Source of the DNA: a virus
Reading direction: 5' to 3' (one strand)
Length of the DNA: 27,387 nt
IMG/VR virus record: IMGVR_UViG_3300042317_000038
Coordinates: 1 to 27,387 of that record
How positions within the stretch are numbered: position 1 is the first letter of the stretch; every line of letters begins with the position of its first letter. A program made the position numbers and the translations under genes. Positions 6,008 to 14,445 of the stretch are shown here, in pieces. Below the pieces are notes generated by a model. That model saw only the letters and a program-made list of their open reading frames with translations. It was not told the origin of the DNA and did no database searches.

Positions 6008-6023
6008 CCTGTCGGGCGTGTTG

Positions 6024-6269
6024 CTACTTCTTTTTCTTAGGTGCGCTTTTCTTGGCGAGTTTGTCAATCTCGGCAGTTACCCAATCGGCAACGCGACCAA
6101 ACGCCGGGTCATTTTTGTCAATGCCACGAATAGCAGGGCCAACGATAGCGGCGGCAGTTGCGAACGCTAAGGCTTTGATGTCTGTGACGCCGGCTCCATA
6201 TAGAGCGAGCGCGGTTAATGCGAAGTGTCGTAGAGCGGATTTAAGCGCTTGTAGATGTTGTGGCTTCAT
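6024..6269 (-). CDS. Holin-like small membrane protein
   Basis: The 81-residue protein has two hydrophobic stretches (about 15-29 and 32-47) joined by a short GVTDIK turn, then RGIDKNDPAFGRVADWVTAE and a lysine-rich end (KKSAPKKKK). Two short membrane helices with a basic cytoplasmic tail fit small phage holins, which make the membrane lesion that lets the endolysin out. AAAGGAG four bases before ATG 6269 makes this start firm, although the gene overlaps the endolysin by 29 bp. Adjacency to a CHAP endolysin supports the role. Confidence 0.75.
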   Translation of the reverse strand: MKPQHLQALKSALRHFALTALALYGAGVTDIKALAFATAAAIVGPAIRGIDKNDPAFGRVADWVTAEIDKLAKKSAPKKKK

Positions 6270-6735
6270 GTTTCTCCTTTATTGGACGGGCTACCGCGAG
6301 AACATACTTATATGGTCTTTTCTTACGATATACGCCGTCACCGTTTGCTTGAGAGCCGGATTTATTTCCTGATGTGTTGCCCTCTATACACACTAGGGTT
6401 TTTGTGACCTTGTTGTTTCTAACGACAATACCTACATGGTCAGGTTCAGCGTCAGTATCAAATTGAAAGAAGGCTATGTCCCCGGGTTGTGCGTCACCGA
6501 TAGGCACAAGTTTATTCTTTTTTGTGAACCAGTTTAGACCCGCGGCGCATGAAGCAAAACCTTTTTTACCACTCGCGGCGATATGTTTTACAAGTCCCGC
6601 CTCGTTGTAAACCCATGAAACGAACATAGCGCACCATGGATTATTGTTGAGTCCGTACCATTTTCCATATTTAGTGTTGTTGTTAGGGCCTTCTTGAAAC
6701 CCGATTTCATTACGGGCTATATCTATAAGTGTCAT
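6241..6735 (-). CDS. Endolysin, CHAP-type peptidoglycan hydrolase
   Basis: The 164-residue protein is a single CHAP-type (NlpC/P60-like) domain. C35 in NPWCAMFVSW is the predicted nucleophile, H100 in DHVGIV the base, and E118/N120 (IEGNTSG) the third residue. GDIAFFQ (85-91) is a typical core strand. There is no recognisable cell-wall-binding domain, only a short Thr/Ser/Ala tail. It cleaves peptide bonds or the amide link in host peptidoglycan. There is no signal peptide, so it needs a holin. ATG overlaps the upstream stop as ATGA with GGAG five bases upstream. Confidence 0.9.
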   Translation of the reverse strand: MTLIDIARNEIGFQEGPNNNTKYGKWYGLNNNPWCAMFVSWVYNEAGLVKHIAASGKKGFASCAAGLNWFTKKNKLVPIGDAQPGDIAFFQFDTDAEPDHVGIVVRNNKVTKTLVCIEGNTSGNKSGSQANGDGVYRKKRPYKYVLAVARPIKEKHEATTSTSA

Positions 6736-6950
6736 TTTTTCTCCAATAGAAGTCGGTAGATTTCATCTATCCGCGACTCTAGTTTGTCTACCTTGGAGTC
6801 TATATCTTTGACTTTATCTTTGATACTTGAGCCACCGTTCGGTTTAAGTTCAGCGAGGTAATACTTGACTAAATGGCGAACGCCCATAGCGACCGCACCT
6901 ACAAGAGTTGTCACCCCAACCGAGAGGGCTACCCATTCATTAACAGACAT
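6732..6950 (-). CDS. Membrane-anchored coiled-coil protein in lysis cassette
   Basis: The 72-residue product has one N-terminal transmembrane segment (about 6-24, WVALSVGVTTLVGAVAMGV), a short basic stretch, and then a charged coiled coil (about 42-72, IKDKVKDIDSKVDKLESRID). This TM-plus-coiled-coil plan is common next to phage endolysins, as a second holin or an antiholin. It is coupled to the endolysin by ATGA. Which of the two membrane proteins is the holin cannot be told from sequence. Confidence 0.72.
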   Translation of the reverse strand: MSVNEWVALSVGVTTLVGAVAMGVRHLVKYYLAELKPNGGSSIKDKVKDIDSKVDKLESRIDEIYRLLLEKK

Positions 6951-6967
6951 GACCCGAAGTATAACAA

Positions 6968-7594
6968 TTACGCAATAATCGCAACGCCATTGAGTATTAG
7001 TTTGGAAGTTGCGTCTAATACCGTAGGAGAATTATGGTCCACTATTGCTGAACCGCCGTTAGAGGTTGGTGACCACAAATACATATTTGATGAACCTTTA
7101 GCCAATAAACCGAAAATTGTGTAAGTGTTGCCGTTGTCTGTAATGTATCCCGGAGCCACGACATCGTGAGCAAAAGTTGGAAATCCAGCCGGGAGCGTAA
7201 AATAGATTTGACCTGTTCCCCAACTTGTAACAGTAGTGCCAAGGATTTCAGCATAAGCGGTGAGCATTTTGCCTACGCGCTCACCTTCAACAGTTACCGG
7301 AGTTCCTGTATAAGTAATGTTGTTGTTTGTGGTTTTGAGTACAGGATTTGTCGTTATGATTGTTGGAGATAAATTGTTATCCGCAATTTCAACCCATTGA
7401 GTACCGTTCCAATACTTCATGAGTTCAGCGTCCGTGTCATAAAATTGGTCGCCAATACGAGGGTTGGTTGGCGTATCTGTTGAAAAATCTACATTCGGCG
7501 CGGTAAACCGTACAGCGGTTTCAAGTTTGCGAAGCCGGGAATCTAAATCTGCGAACATAGTTCTAAGGTCAGGCGGTTGATTGATGTATGCCAT
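6968..7594 (-). CDS. Tail tip / baseplate-type minor structural protein
   Basis: The 208-residue protein starts with a short helix (LRTMFADLDSRLRKLETAV, about 10-28), which looks like a trimerising coil, followed by NPRIGDQFYDTDAELMKYWN, a motif seen in phage fibre proteins where a small domain of form GDxYxxTxxxLKxYxGxxW follows. The rest is beta-rich and Thr/Gly/Asn-heavy, compatible with a head domain of a fibre or tip. It is the last structural gene before the lysis cassette. Specific role is inferred. Confidence 0.7.
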   Translation of the reverse strand: MAYINQPPDLRTMFADLDSRLRKLETAVRFTAPNVDFSTDTPTNPRIGDQFYDTDAELMKYWNGTQWVEIADNNLSPTIITTNPVLKTTNNNITYTGTPVTVEGERVGKMLTAYAEILGTTVTSWGTGQIYFTLPAGFPTFAHDVVAPGYITDNGNTYTIFGLLAKGSSNMYLWSPTSNGGSAIVDHNSPTVLDATSKLILNGVAIIA

Positions 7595-7600
7595 AAGTCC

Positions 7601-8701
7601 TCAGTTCGTAGTAATCGTAAGAGTAATAGTAACGCGCTCCGGGCCGTCCTCACCCGGTTGAACATTAAGGCCCACAATACGATAAACAGCGTCAAGGCCA
7701 CTAGGAAAACGAGGGTCTTGGATAATCAAACGAGCGTCATCTCCAATGGAATATGTGCCAAACACCGGTTCAACATAAGCCGGGACAACTATCTTAATAA
7801 TTGGGGGCGGTTCAGATAGGGCCAACACTTGACCAAGGGCTAGTTCATTAAGAACTGTTTGGTCTGTTATGTCAGAGTAATTGGCTTGGTCCTCAAGCAA
7901 CGGCCAACCAGCGGTCAATTTATTTGTATCTTGAGCAACCGCGCTTAATTTACCTTCATTAGACCCGGCGCCCAACACATACAAGGTATTAGCGGCAATT
8001 GACCCGTCCTCAGGATACTCATAGGTAACTATGTTGCCAGCGGGAAAAATAAATACGGGGGTAGATACATCTCCAATACCGCTATCAACATTTCCAGTTC
8101 TTGGATAACCAAGCACAAGAGTCTTGAGTGGCTCATTAGTAATAGGGTCGTACTCCACCTTGATATTGAAATCGAACCCGTCATCTTGGCGAGATAAATC
8201 TTGAATAGCGCCATAAACCGTTTTAAGTTCATAGTCATAATAAACGCGGTCTACAAGCACACCGGAAGTTTCTGACCCGGTGATAACGCCTATATCACCG
8301 CTAGGGTTTGTTTGAGCATTGTCTATGAGCGTTCGGGCTATAACGAGTTGGTCTGTGTTGTTGAAGTTTTGCGTAGTCGTAATACGCCGGCGCTCAAAAT
8401 ATGATTCAAACTCACGGGCCGTGATTGTTATGGCTTGTTCATCGCTGTTATATGAACGACCCCAAACAACTCCACCCCATACAAGAGTTCCGTTGCGGTC
8501 TACATATATCGCGTTGCGGGTTGGCGTAGTGGCCGCGTCCACATTGAATTCAGCGGTGTTGATACCCGTGATAAGTAAATGAGCCTGAAAAGTTCCAGCC
8601 TGATTAAGTTGTTGAGTAAACGAAACGCCGGTCAATGGTAATTCGGCGATAATCTCATTAGTGAGAAGGTCGGCGAATAAATACCGATAGGTGGTAGTCA
8701 T
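7601..8701 (-). CDS. Minor tail protein, hub/Gp37-like
   Basis: The 366-residue protein resembles the minor tail proteins of Gram-positive siphophages related to baseplate hub proteins (the ReqiPepy6 Gp37-like group): an N-terminal beta domain (LTGVSFTQQLNQAGTFQAHL), LVWGGVVWGRSYNSDEQAIT (strand-turn-strand), AREFESYFERRRI, and a later FGTYSIGDDARLIIQDPRFP followed by a final strand (RVTITLTITT). These are the features of the hub assembled below the distal tail protein. In most siphophages this gene follows the distal tail gene directly; here about 5.7 kb of fibre genes separate them. Confidence 0.78.
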   Translation of the reverse strand: MTTTYRYLFADLLTNEIIAELPLTGVSFTQQLNQAGTFQAHLLITGINTAEFNVDAATTPTRNAIYVDRNGTLVWGGVVWGRSYNSDEQAITITAREFESYFERRRITTTQNFNNTDQLVIARTLIDNAQTNPSGDIGVITGSETSGVLVDRVYYDYELKTVYGAIQDLSRQDDGFDFNIKVEYDPITNEPLKTLVLGYPRTGNVDSGIGDVSTPVFIFPAGNIVTYEYPEDGSIAANTLYVLGAGSNEGKLSAVAQDTNKLTAGWPLLEDQANYSDITDQTVLNELALGQVLALSEPPPIIKIVVPAYVEPVFGTYSIGDDARLIIQDPRFPSGLDAVYRIVGLNVQPGEDGPERVTITLTITTN

Positions 8702-8716
8702 TACCGACCCCTCCTA

Positions 8717-8947
8717 TTAAAGAACTATTGCGGCGGCTTCTTCGTCTGTTAGAGGCTCACCCGCGGTTAGTTTAGCCTTCGCTGAGGTTTTAAGGTCAGC
8801 CAATTTTTGCGTTTCTGCTTCACGCTTTGATTGTTCCTCTGCGGCTTTAGCGGCTAATTGGTCGCGTTCTGCGATTTCAGCGGCAGTTAAAGCGATATAT
8901 TCTTGCTTACCTGTTGAGCAATCCACTACTAATTTATACTGTGTCAT
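8717..8947 (-). CDS. Small tail-associated charged helical protein
   Basis: The 76-residue protein begins with a short strand (YKLVVDCSTGKQEYIALTAA) and then becomes a charged, alanine-rich helix (IAERDQLAAKAAEEQSKREA...) and ends in EEAAAIVL. Proteins of this plan occur beside fibre genes in marine and freshwater phages and are thought to be fibre accessory or assembly factors. It overlaps the gene upstream by 14 bp. Function is inferred from position only. Confidence 0.7.
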   Translation of the reverse strand: MTQYKLVVDCSTGKQEYIALTAAEIAERDQLAAKAAEEQSKREAETQKLADLKTSAKAKLTAGEPLTDEEAAAIVL

Positions 8948-9281
8948 ATTTTACCGGCTCCCAGTCTAGGTTTTCTTCATTCCATACATACATTAAATCA
9001 TCTTCCGGCTTTGGAACCGGCGGTTGCCAGTCATGGTTTTCATCTAATGTCCATGATGGGAAAGGTTGAGGCGCAATAAATACATCTGCCTCAGAATCAT
9101 ACTTAAAGCCAATTCCAGCATATTGCTTGCGGATACGATGGTTGTAGGATGTCTGAATCCAGGTTCCACCTAGTCCTAAGTCGCTCGCCAAGTATTCTTG
9201 ACCACGATGTTCTTGTTGGTCAGGTACGACAAGTACCTGCTTGACGATACCGTCATTGTCTATCTCTGCGAAGTGTGCCAT
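8934..9281 (-). CDS. Conserved tail-fibre-associated hypothetical protein
   Basis: The 115-residue product matches in pattern a protein widespread in cyanophages and other aquatic phages: MAHFAEIDNDGIVKQVLVV at the start, GGTWIQTSYNHRIRKQYAGIG (from about 38), PFPSWTLDENHDWQPPVPKP, and a WxxExxxW-like end. These genes sit with fibre genes and are probably structural or assembly factors. Position immediately after the fibre cluster agrees. The role is not established. Confidence 0.78.
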   Translation of the reverse strand: MAHFAEIDNDGIVKQVLVVPDQQEHRGQEYLASDLGLGGTWIQTSYNHRIRKQYAGIGFKYDSEADVFIAPQPFPSWTLDENHDWQPPVPKPEDDLMYVWNEENLDWEPVKYDTV

Positions 9282-9290
9282 TGTTTTCCT

Positions 9291-10700
9291 TTACTTTGCA
9301 TATCTGACTATTATTACACCTGAGCCACCAGAACCACCGGTAGAGTTAGAACCGCTACTTCCGGTTCCACCGCCACCGCCACCGCCAGTATTTGCAGTAG
9401 CGCTAGTGCCGTTTGTGACTCCATTACCACCACCATTTCCACCACCGCCGGTGCCACCTGTTCCTTTATTTTGAGTGGTGCGACCGCCTGCTCCACCTCC
9501 ACCGCCAGCAAAATAATAATTGCCGCTAGATAAAACACCCGCACCGGTTGTTGCGCCGCCTGAAATTGAAGTGTAAGAACCAATACCACCATTTCCGCCG
9601 TTGTATGTTCCCGCTCCACCTGTTGAGCCAGCAGCACCAGCACCGCCACCGCCACCACCACCACTACCATTAATTGAGTCTGTAACGGCAAGCGCACCAG
9701 CATTACCTTCTGCCGGTGAGTAACCACCTTCGTTTCCTGTTCCTGCTGTTCCTGCAGTTGTTCTTCCTGAACCAGCGCCTGAACCACCAGCAGTACCATC
9801 CCAAACATTCAATTGACCTTTGCTGTAACCGCCACCGGTAGAAGTAAAGGTTGAAAATCCGCTACCTGAAATAGAACTATTACTACCTTTTGCTCCATCA
9901 CCTTTTGCTGTTCCACCAGCGCCACCTGCGCCAACTGTAACTGTATAAGCAGTTCCGTTTGTAAAACTCTGCGATGTATTAGTTCTATATCCACCAGCGC
10001 CGCCGCCACCGGTACCGGTATCTGAACCACCTTCAGAACTACCAGCACCACCACCACCTGCGACTACAAGATAGTCAGCAGTGATATTGCTTGTCGGCGT
10101 AAATGTTCCTGAAGCAAGGAAGGTGTGGTAGAAGTAGTTAGCATCAGAGGTGATGATTCCGCCAGTAGCCTTTGCGCCATAGGCAGATGAGGTAACGCCA
10201 TACAAGGTGGCTGTGGAGTATTCTACATATTCTGTCGCAATATTATTGGTTAAAGTGACACTAGTTATAGCGGCAGTATTTGACCACAATCCAGCAGTCA
10301 GCCATAAACCATTATCTCCGCTAGTGTTATTTTCACTAACTGTATCAGCGCTATAACTTTTATTGTTAGCAGAAGTGTAATTAGGAATATATATTTCTGT
10401 ATTGCTAAAAGTATTGCTAGTTCCGTTTGCCGAATTGGATACGCCGATACTTCTAGGAATGGAAGTTATAGAACCGACAGTTGTTCCAAAAGCATAAAGT
10501 TGCCTATTAGTTATAGAAGCGGTGCTACCATTAAAAGAGATAAGTGTATGGTCTTGTGTGTCGGCTCTGTCATTTCGGGCAGATAATTTAATTACCAAGT
10601 CAGTATAGGTCTGCGGAATGTTGGTAAATTCAATGCTTGCCGCACCGCCACTGCCGACAGTTACGGTTTGGATCGCTACCATATTTGGATTAGTTGGCAT
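9291..10700 (-). CDS. Glycine-rich tail fibre / adhesin (copy 1)
   Basis: The 469-residue protein has an N-terminal beta domain (1-175; includes IEFTNIPQTYTDLVIKL), a hinge (FYHTFLASGTFTPTS, about 190-205; ADYLVVAGGGGAG) and a long run of polyglycine/Gly-Ser-Thr repeats (about 215-460) ending in SGVIIVRYAK. The hinge-plus-polyglycine layout is that of the Glycine-rich domain family, thought to form polyglycine-II sandwiches in phage receptor-binding proteins. It is adjacent to a second copy with the same plan (10715-12007). Codon-frame stays open over the Gly repeats, whose other frames show long artefactual open stretches. Confidence 0.85.
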   Translation of the reverse strand: MPTNPNMVAIQTVTVGSGGAASIEFTNIPQTYTDLVIKLSARNDRADTQDHTLISFNGSTASITNRQLYAFGTTVGSITSIPRSIGVSNSANGTSNTFSNTEIYIPNYTSANNKSYSADTVSENNTSGDNGLWLTAGLWSNTAAITSVTLTNNIATEYVEYSTATLYGVTSSAYGAKATGGIITSDANYFYHTFLASGTFTPTSNITADYLVVAGGGGAGSSEGGSDTGTGGGGAGGYRTNTSQSFTNGTAYTVTVGAGGAGGTAKGDGAKGSNSSISGSGFSTFTSTGGGYSKGQLNVWDGTAGGSGAGSGRTTAGTAGTGNEGGYSPAEGNAGALAVTDSINGSGGGGGGGAGAAGSTGGAGTYNGGNGGIGSYTSISGGATTGAGVLSSGNYYFAGGGGGAGGRTTQNKGTGGTGGGGNGGGNGVTNGTSATANTGGGGGGGTGSSGSNSTGGSGGSGVIIVRYAK

Positions 10701-10714
10701 TTAGATTTCCTTCC

Positions 10715-12007
10715 TTATACCGCATACCGAATAACAATAATGCCGGAGCCGCCTGCGCCACCAGCGAGAGTGTCGCCACCACCGCCTCCGCCACCGCCAA
10801 GATTGGCAGTTGCATTTGAACCAGCGCCTCTAACAGTTGTTCCACCAGCACCAGCACCGGAAGCATCAGCACCAGCACCGCCGCCAGTAGGAGCATTAAC
10901 AGCGCCACCGCCACCTCCAGCGTAATTAACTGCTGAACCAGTAATTGAATTAGAAGTAGCAGCGCCACCATTTCCACCGGTTGTTGTTGTTGTTGAATTT
11001 TGACCTACCGCAGCAGAACCACCACCACCTGAACCAGCCCCAGGATTTGCCGAAGTTCCGCCGTTATAACCTTCAACGGGTGAATAACTGCCAGCATTAC
11101 CAGCACCGCCAGTTCCACCATTAGCACGACCACCGCCACCGCTACCACCGGAAGCGCCACCAGTATTTGATGAAGAACCACCACCGCCACCGCCTGATGA
11201 TGAAGATGAATTAAATGTTGAGGTAGTTCCACTACCACCCTTATTTGCTCCAGTTGTAGCGCCAGCACCGCCAGCGCCTATCGTTACTGTGTAATTAGTG
11301 CTAGAAGTTAGTGATTGAGAAGTGAAATAACGATAACCACCTGCGCCTCCACCACCACCGGCATCAAATCCACCGCCACCACCACCAGCAACTACTAAGT
11401 AGTCACAGGTAAGAGCAGTTGTCGGAGTGAATGTGCCGCTTGTGCGGAATGTGTGATACCAATAAGTGCCATCGGTAGTAATGCTATCTCCACCGGTAGC
11501 CTTAGCAGTATTGGTAATAGAGGCATTGGCTACGCCGTAGAGGTTGAAGGTTGAGCCAGAAGTAAAAGTATCTCCACCAAGAATATTAAATCTAACTTCA
11601 TTTACAGCAGCAGTACTGCGCCAAAGATTTACTGTTGCTGCTACTCTATTTCCTGGAACTGACGACCTAACAATTGCAGTTTTATTGGTTGTTGTATTGG
11701 AATAACTTTGTATATTGATTATATTATTTCCTCTACCAGTTCCAAGAAAACCAATATTACAGCCACCTGTAGTGATATTAGAATCTCTGTCGGATACCGC
11801 AGCAGAACCAGTGCCCCACATATATGTACTACTATAGTTTGTTCCAGTATCGCCATTAAATCTCATCTGTATTGTTCCAAGAGATGTAGTTGCTGTTCCT
11901 TCTATAACTGCAACCAAATCAGTATAGGTCTGTGGGATGCCACTGAAGGTGACAGATGATTGTGCGCTAGTCAGAGTAACGCTTGCTATTGGTGTATATG
12001 TACTCAT
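10715..12007 (-). CDS. Glycine-rich tail fibre / adhesin (copy 2)
   Basis: The 430-residue protein repeats the plan of its downstream neighbour: N-terminal beta domain (1-165, with FSGIPQTYTDLVAVI at about 21-35), a hinge (YWYHTFRTSGTFTPT; CDYLVVAGGGGGG) and polyglycine repeats to SGIIVIRYAV. The DNA encoding QTYTDL is nearly identical in both copies (about 10593-10619 and 11913-11939), which points to fairly recent duplication or recombination. The N-terminal domains otherwise differ, as would be expected of host-range determinants. Confidence 0.85.
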   Translation of the reverse strand: MSTYTPIASVTLTSAQSSVTFSGIPQTYTDLVAVIEGTATTSLGTIQMRFNGDTGTNYSSTYMWGTGSAAVSDRDSNITTGGCNIGFLGTGRGNNIINIQSYSNTTTNKTAIVRSSVPGNRVAATVNLWRSTAAVNEVRFNILGGDTFTSGSTFNLYGVANASITNTAKATGGDSITTDGTYWYHTFRTSGTFTPTTALTCDYLVVAGGGGGGFDAGGGGGAGGYRYFTSQSLTSSTNYTVTIGAGGAGATTGANKGGSGTTSTFNSSSSSGGGGGGSSSNTGGASGGSGGGGRANGGTGGAGNAGSYSPVEGYNGGTSANPGAGSGGGGSAAVGQNSTTTTTGGNGGAATSNSITGSAVNYAGGGGGAVNAPTGGGAGADASGAGAGGTTVRGAGSNATANLGGGGGGGGDTLAGGAGGSGIIVIRYAV

Positions 12008-12577
12008 TTAGGCTCCTTTAACCGCATACAAGGCGAACTGGGAGTACTGTTGAAAGTTTGTTCCAACGCGAGGTGTAATTGTAATGCTTGTTATCGCACT
12101 TGTACTTAACCAAGCCGCGCTATTTAAGGCTATACTGCCTGTTCCATTACCGTCCCAACCGGCTAAATTCCTAATTGTTTTGTTTTTGTTCGTATTTGCA
12201 TAATCTAAAATGTCTAAAACCGTAGAACCAAAAACATTTGAACCACCCGTAGAGCCAACAATGATTCCCGTACGAGCAGCAGTTTGAGAAGTAGAAGCGT
12301 AAGCCTGAGCACTTGAGCCATCGCCTATAAGTTGATGCCAAGAATAATTAGAACCTGAATCTGAATTAAATCGCATATTAGCATCAGATGCTTGGCTGTT
12401 AAAATCATCTCTAGCAATCCATCTAATTTGTAAATGGCTATAAGTGTTAGGAATGTTTGTGAATGAAACGCTAGAAGCACCAGCGGCACCAACGGTGACT
12501 ACCTGCAATGGGAACATTGCGCCGGTATCCGCTACTGCGGTTTGGCGTGAAGAAGCAATAACTCCAAGAATAGGCAT
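12008..12577 (-). CDS. Tail fibre paralogue without glycine tail
   Basis: ATG 12577 overlaps the upstream stop as TAATG. The 189-residue product has a short N-terminus then the same beta domain as the two glycine-rich fibres (VSFTNIPNTYSHLQIRWIA), with strands INDIL-like segments and QYSQFALYAVKGA at the end, but it stops where the others continue into the hinge and polyglycine. It could be a stand-alone fibre tip or a truncated copy; the intact frame and good coupling favour a functional gene. Confidence 0.75.
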   Translation of the reverse strand: MPILGVIASSRQTAVADTGAMFPLQVVTVGAAGASSVSFTNIPNTYSHLQIRWIARDDFNSQASDANMRFNSDSGSNYSWHQLIGDGSSAQAYASTSQTAARTGIIVGSTGGSNVFGSTVLDILDYANTNKNKTIRNLAGWDGNGTGSIALNSAAWLSTSAITSITITPRVGTNFQQYSQFALYAVKGA

Positions 12578-13212
12578 TAGGAAATATCTCCTACTACATA
12601 CCAAGTATCAGTTCCGGTCTTGATAAGTGTCGCTGAGGAATTCTGTGCGCGTAGTTTAGGCGCGGTTGCTGTTGCTCCGGTGCTATTTACAGTTACACCG
12701 CCAGCGCCTTGAACTGTTAATTGACCCGCGCCGGTTTGAATAATTGTAATTTGAGTTCCAGTAGGAAACGCTACGGTTGCGTTTGTTGGAATCGTGATTG
12801 TTCCTGCCGTTGCGCCGTTGCTTGCTAAAAGAATATCGCCTTGGTCGCCAAGAGCCAGCGTATAAGCATTAGTTGTAAAGGTTGGAGTCAAAAGTGTTTG
12901 AGTGTAAATAAGACCGGTTGCGGTTTTATTTGTAAGTGTTTGAGTACCGGTTAAAGTCACAACAGTTGAGTCAATTGAAAGCGTGACCGTACCGCTTGTG
13001 CCGCCTCCTGTTAATCCGGTTGAGGCTGTAACTCCTTCAATATCTCCTGCGCCTGTATAGGCTAAAGAATTCCATGCGGTTGAACCATTACCAATTTTGA
13101 CTTTACCGGTATCAGTTTCATAACCCCATTCGCCAGCGGCGAGAGTTGGGTTCGCGGAAGTCCATTGTGCGGCGGTTCCTCTGCGGGTTTGAATTTGTGT
13201 TACTACTGCCAT
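12577..13212 (-). CDS. Tail fibre with Mtd-N-like domain
   Basis: The 211-residue protein starts with QIQTRRGTAAQWTSANPTLA (6-25) and AAGEWGYETDTGKVKIGNGS (25-44), closely resembling the N-terminal domain of the major tropism determinant family found in many phage fibres. A middle Thr/Ser/Gly-rich part (GLTGGGTSGTVTLSIDSTV) precedes a C-terminal module (about 125-211) that is shared with the gene at 13469-14437 (GAGQLTVQGAGGVTV..., GDIS end). It probably attaches to the tail and binds the host surface. Confidence 0.83.
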   Translation of the reverse strand: MAVVTQIQTRRGTAAQWTSANPTLAAGEWGYETDTGKVKIGNGSTAWNSLAYTGAGDIEGVTASTGLTGGGTSGTVTLSIDSTVVTLTGTQTLTNKTATGLIYTQTLLTPTFTTNAYTLALGDQGDILLASNGATAGTITIPTNATVAFPTGTQITIIQTGAGQLTVQGAGGVTVNSTGATATAPKLRAQNSSATLIKTGTDTWYVVGDIS

Positions 13213-13472
13213 TATGGAGTACCCCCGTTTACTGTCTGAGTTGCCGCAATATCAGGAGAGTAACCACCTTGATATGGAGCAATACTATCAAAGGCTCCAC
13301 CGTCTATCTCGGTTAGAACCGTGGTTGTTGAAACTAATTGCCAAGCCGCTCCGTCATAAACCTTGAGGCCTTGCGAGGTATTAAAATATAAATCGCCAGC
13401 CCTAAGAGTAGGCGTAGATATATCTGAGGCAGATACCGGGACATTTGTAGGCGTTAAGGCTAAACGACTCAC
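13212..13472 (-). CDS. Small fibre-associated protein
   Basis: The 86-residue protein contains AGDLYFNTSQGLKVYDGAAW (about 26-45), the same short motif (GDxYxxTxxxLxxYxGxxW) as the tail tip protein at 6968-7594, with little else. It probably acts as an adaptor between fibre proteins. TAATG coupling to the next gene and a 4-bp overlap with the previous one place it in the same operon. Confidence 0.7.
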   Translation of the reverse strand: MSRLALTPTNVPVSASDISTPTLRAGDLYFNTSQGLKVYDGAAWQLVSTTTVLTEIDGGAFDSIAPYQGGYSPDIAATQTVNGGTP

Positions 13473-14437
13473 GAAATATCACCCATGACTAGCCAATTAT
13501 CTATTGAAGTTTGTACTGCCGTCAAAGTGCTGTATTGAGCGCGAGTTTTAGGCGTTGCCGCTGTTGCGCCAGTTGATACCACGGTTACACCGCCGGCTCC
13601 TGACGCCGTGACTTGACCGGCTCCTAATTGGGCCATGTTGATTTGAGCGCCAACGGGATAAGCAACGCTTGAATTCAATGGAATAGTCACAGCGATAGCG
13701 GCCGCATTTGTGAGCGTGACAAGTTTTCCATTATCCGCTAGAACGGTTGTGTAAGTCGTTCCAGTTTGAGCGTTTATACCCAAGTTGATTAACGGAGAAG
13801 TAAGAGTTTTGTTTGTGAGCGTTTGCGCTGTTGAAAGGTCTGCGGTAACGGAAGTGTCAATTGAAAGCGTAACCGCGCCTGATGAACCCCCACCACTTAA
13901 ACCGGTGCCGGCTGTAACGCTTGAAATGTCACCGGATTCAGGAATGTTTGTTGTTACCAATACGCGAGTATCGGTAATGTTTCCTGAGTTGATTGAAAGA
14001 ACTGCCGCACCTACGGCGATAGTCGCCAATGAAATTGAGTTTGCGGGTGTAACGGGAGCAACCGGAGAACTAGCCGGAGTTCCTGCGATTACTTGTAGAA
14101 CTACATTGTTTGTGGACCCGGTGTAGTACGCGTCATTAACGGTCATTACGACACGGTCAATACGAGGATTAGTTGGGTCGGCTGTTGCGATTGTTAAAGT
14201 TACTTGAGCGTCATTGTAAGCAACATAAGTTCCCATGTTTGCTTGGGTGGTTCCAACAATTGCGGCCCAACCACTAGCAACAAGAACGGACATACCTACC
14301 GGTGAGTTAGCCGTAACCGCAAGAGAACTTGAGTTGATAATTCCAGTTGTAGCCCAAAGAGCCTGAGTCGTTAAACGGTCATTTTCAGCGGGGTGAGAGC
14401 CGTTCTGTAACCACGAAGGGGGTGTGCGTAATGCCAT
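13469..14437 (-). CDS. Tail fibre / baseplate upper-type protein with shared C-terminal module
   Basis: The 322-residue protein begins with an N-terminal domain (about 1-165) whose strands and NPRIDRVVMTVNDAYYTGST segment resemble the attachment domain of baseplate upper proteins of Gram-positive siphophages. SGDISSVTAGTGLSGGGSSG leads to a beta region and then a C-terminal module (about 230-322) that is paralogous to that of the protein at 12577-13212, including GAGQVTASGAGGVTV and a GDIS end. It is the first adhesin gene after the distal tail protein. Confidence 0.8.
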   Translation of the reverse strand: MALRTPPSWLQNGSHPAENDRLTTQALWATTGIINSSSLAVTANSPVGMSVLVASGWAAIVGTTQANMGTYVAYNDAQVTLTIATADPTNPRIDRVVMTVNDAYYTGSTNNVVLQVIAGTPASSPVAPVTPANSISLATIAVGAAVLSINSGNITDTRVLVTTNIPESGDISSVTAGTGLSGGGSSGAVTLSIDTSVTADLSTAQTLTNKTLTSPLINLGINAQTGTTYTTVLADNGKLVTLTNAAAIAVTIPLNSSVAYPVGAQINMAQLGAGQVTASGAGGVTVVSTGATAATPKTRAQYSTLTAVQTSIDNWLVMGDIS

Positions 14438-14445
14438 TTATGCTC

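Noticed and set aside
9314-9808. Long minus-strand open frame rich in Val/Leu/Gln overlapping the glycine-rich fibre
   Set aside because: It is a frame shadow of polyglycine codons; composition is repetitive and matches no protein, while the fibre frame spans it with clear domains.
11005-11268. Second Val/Leu/Gln-rich open frame in copy 2 of the glycine fibre
   Set aside because: Same artefact of GGN-rich DNA read in another frame.
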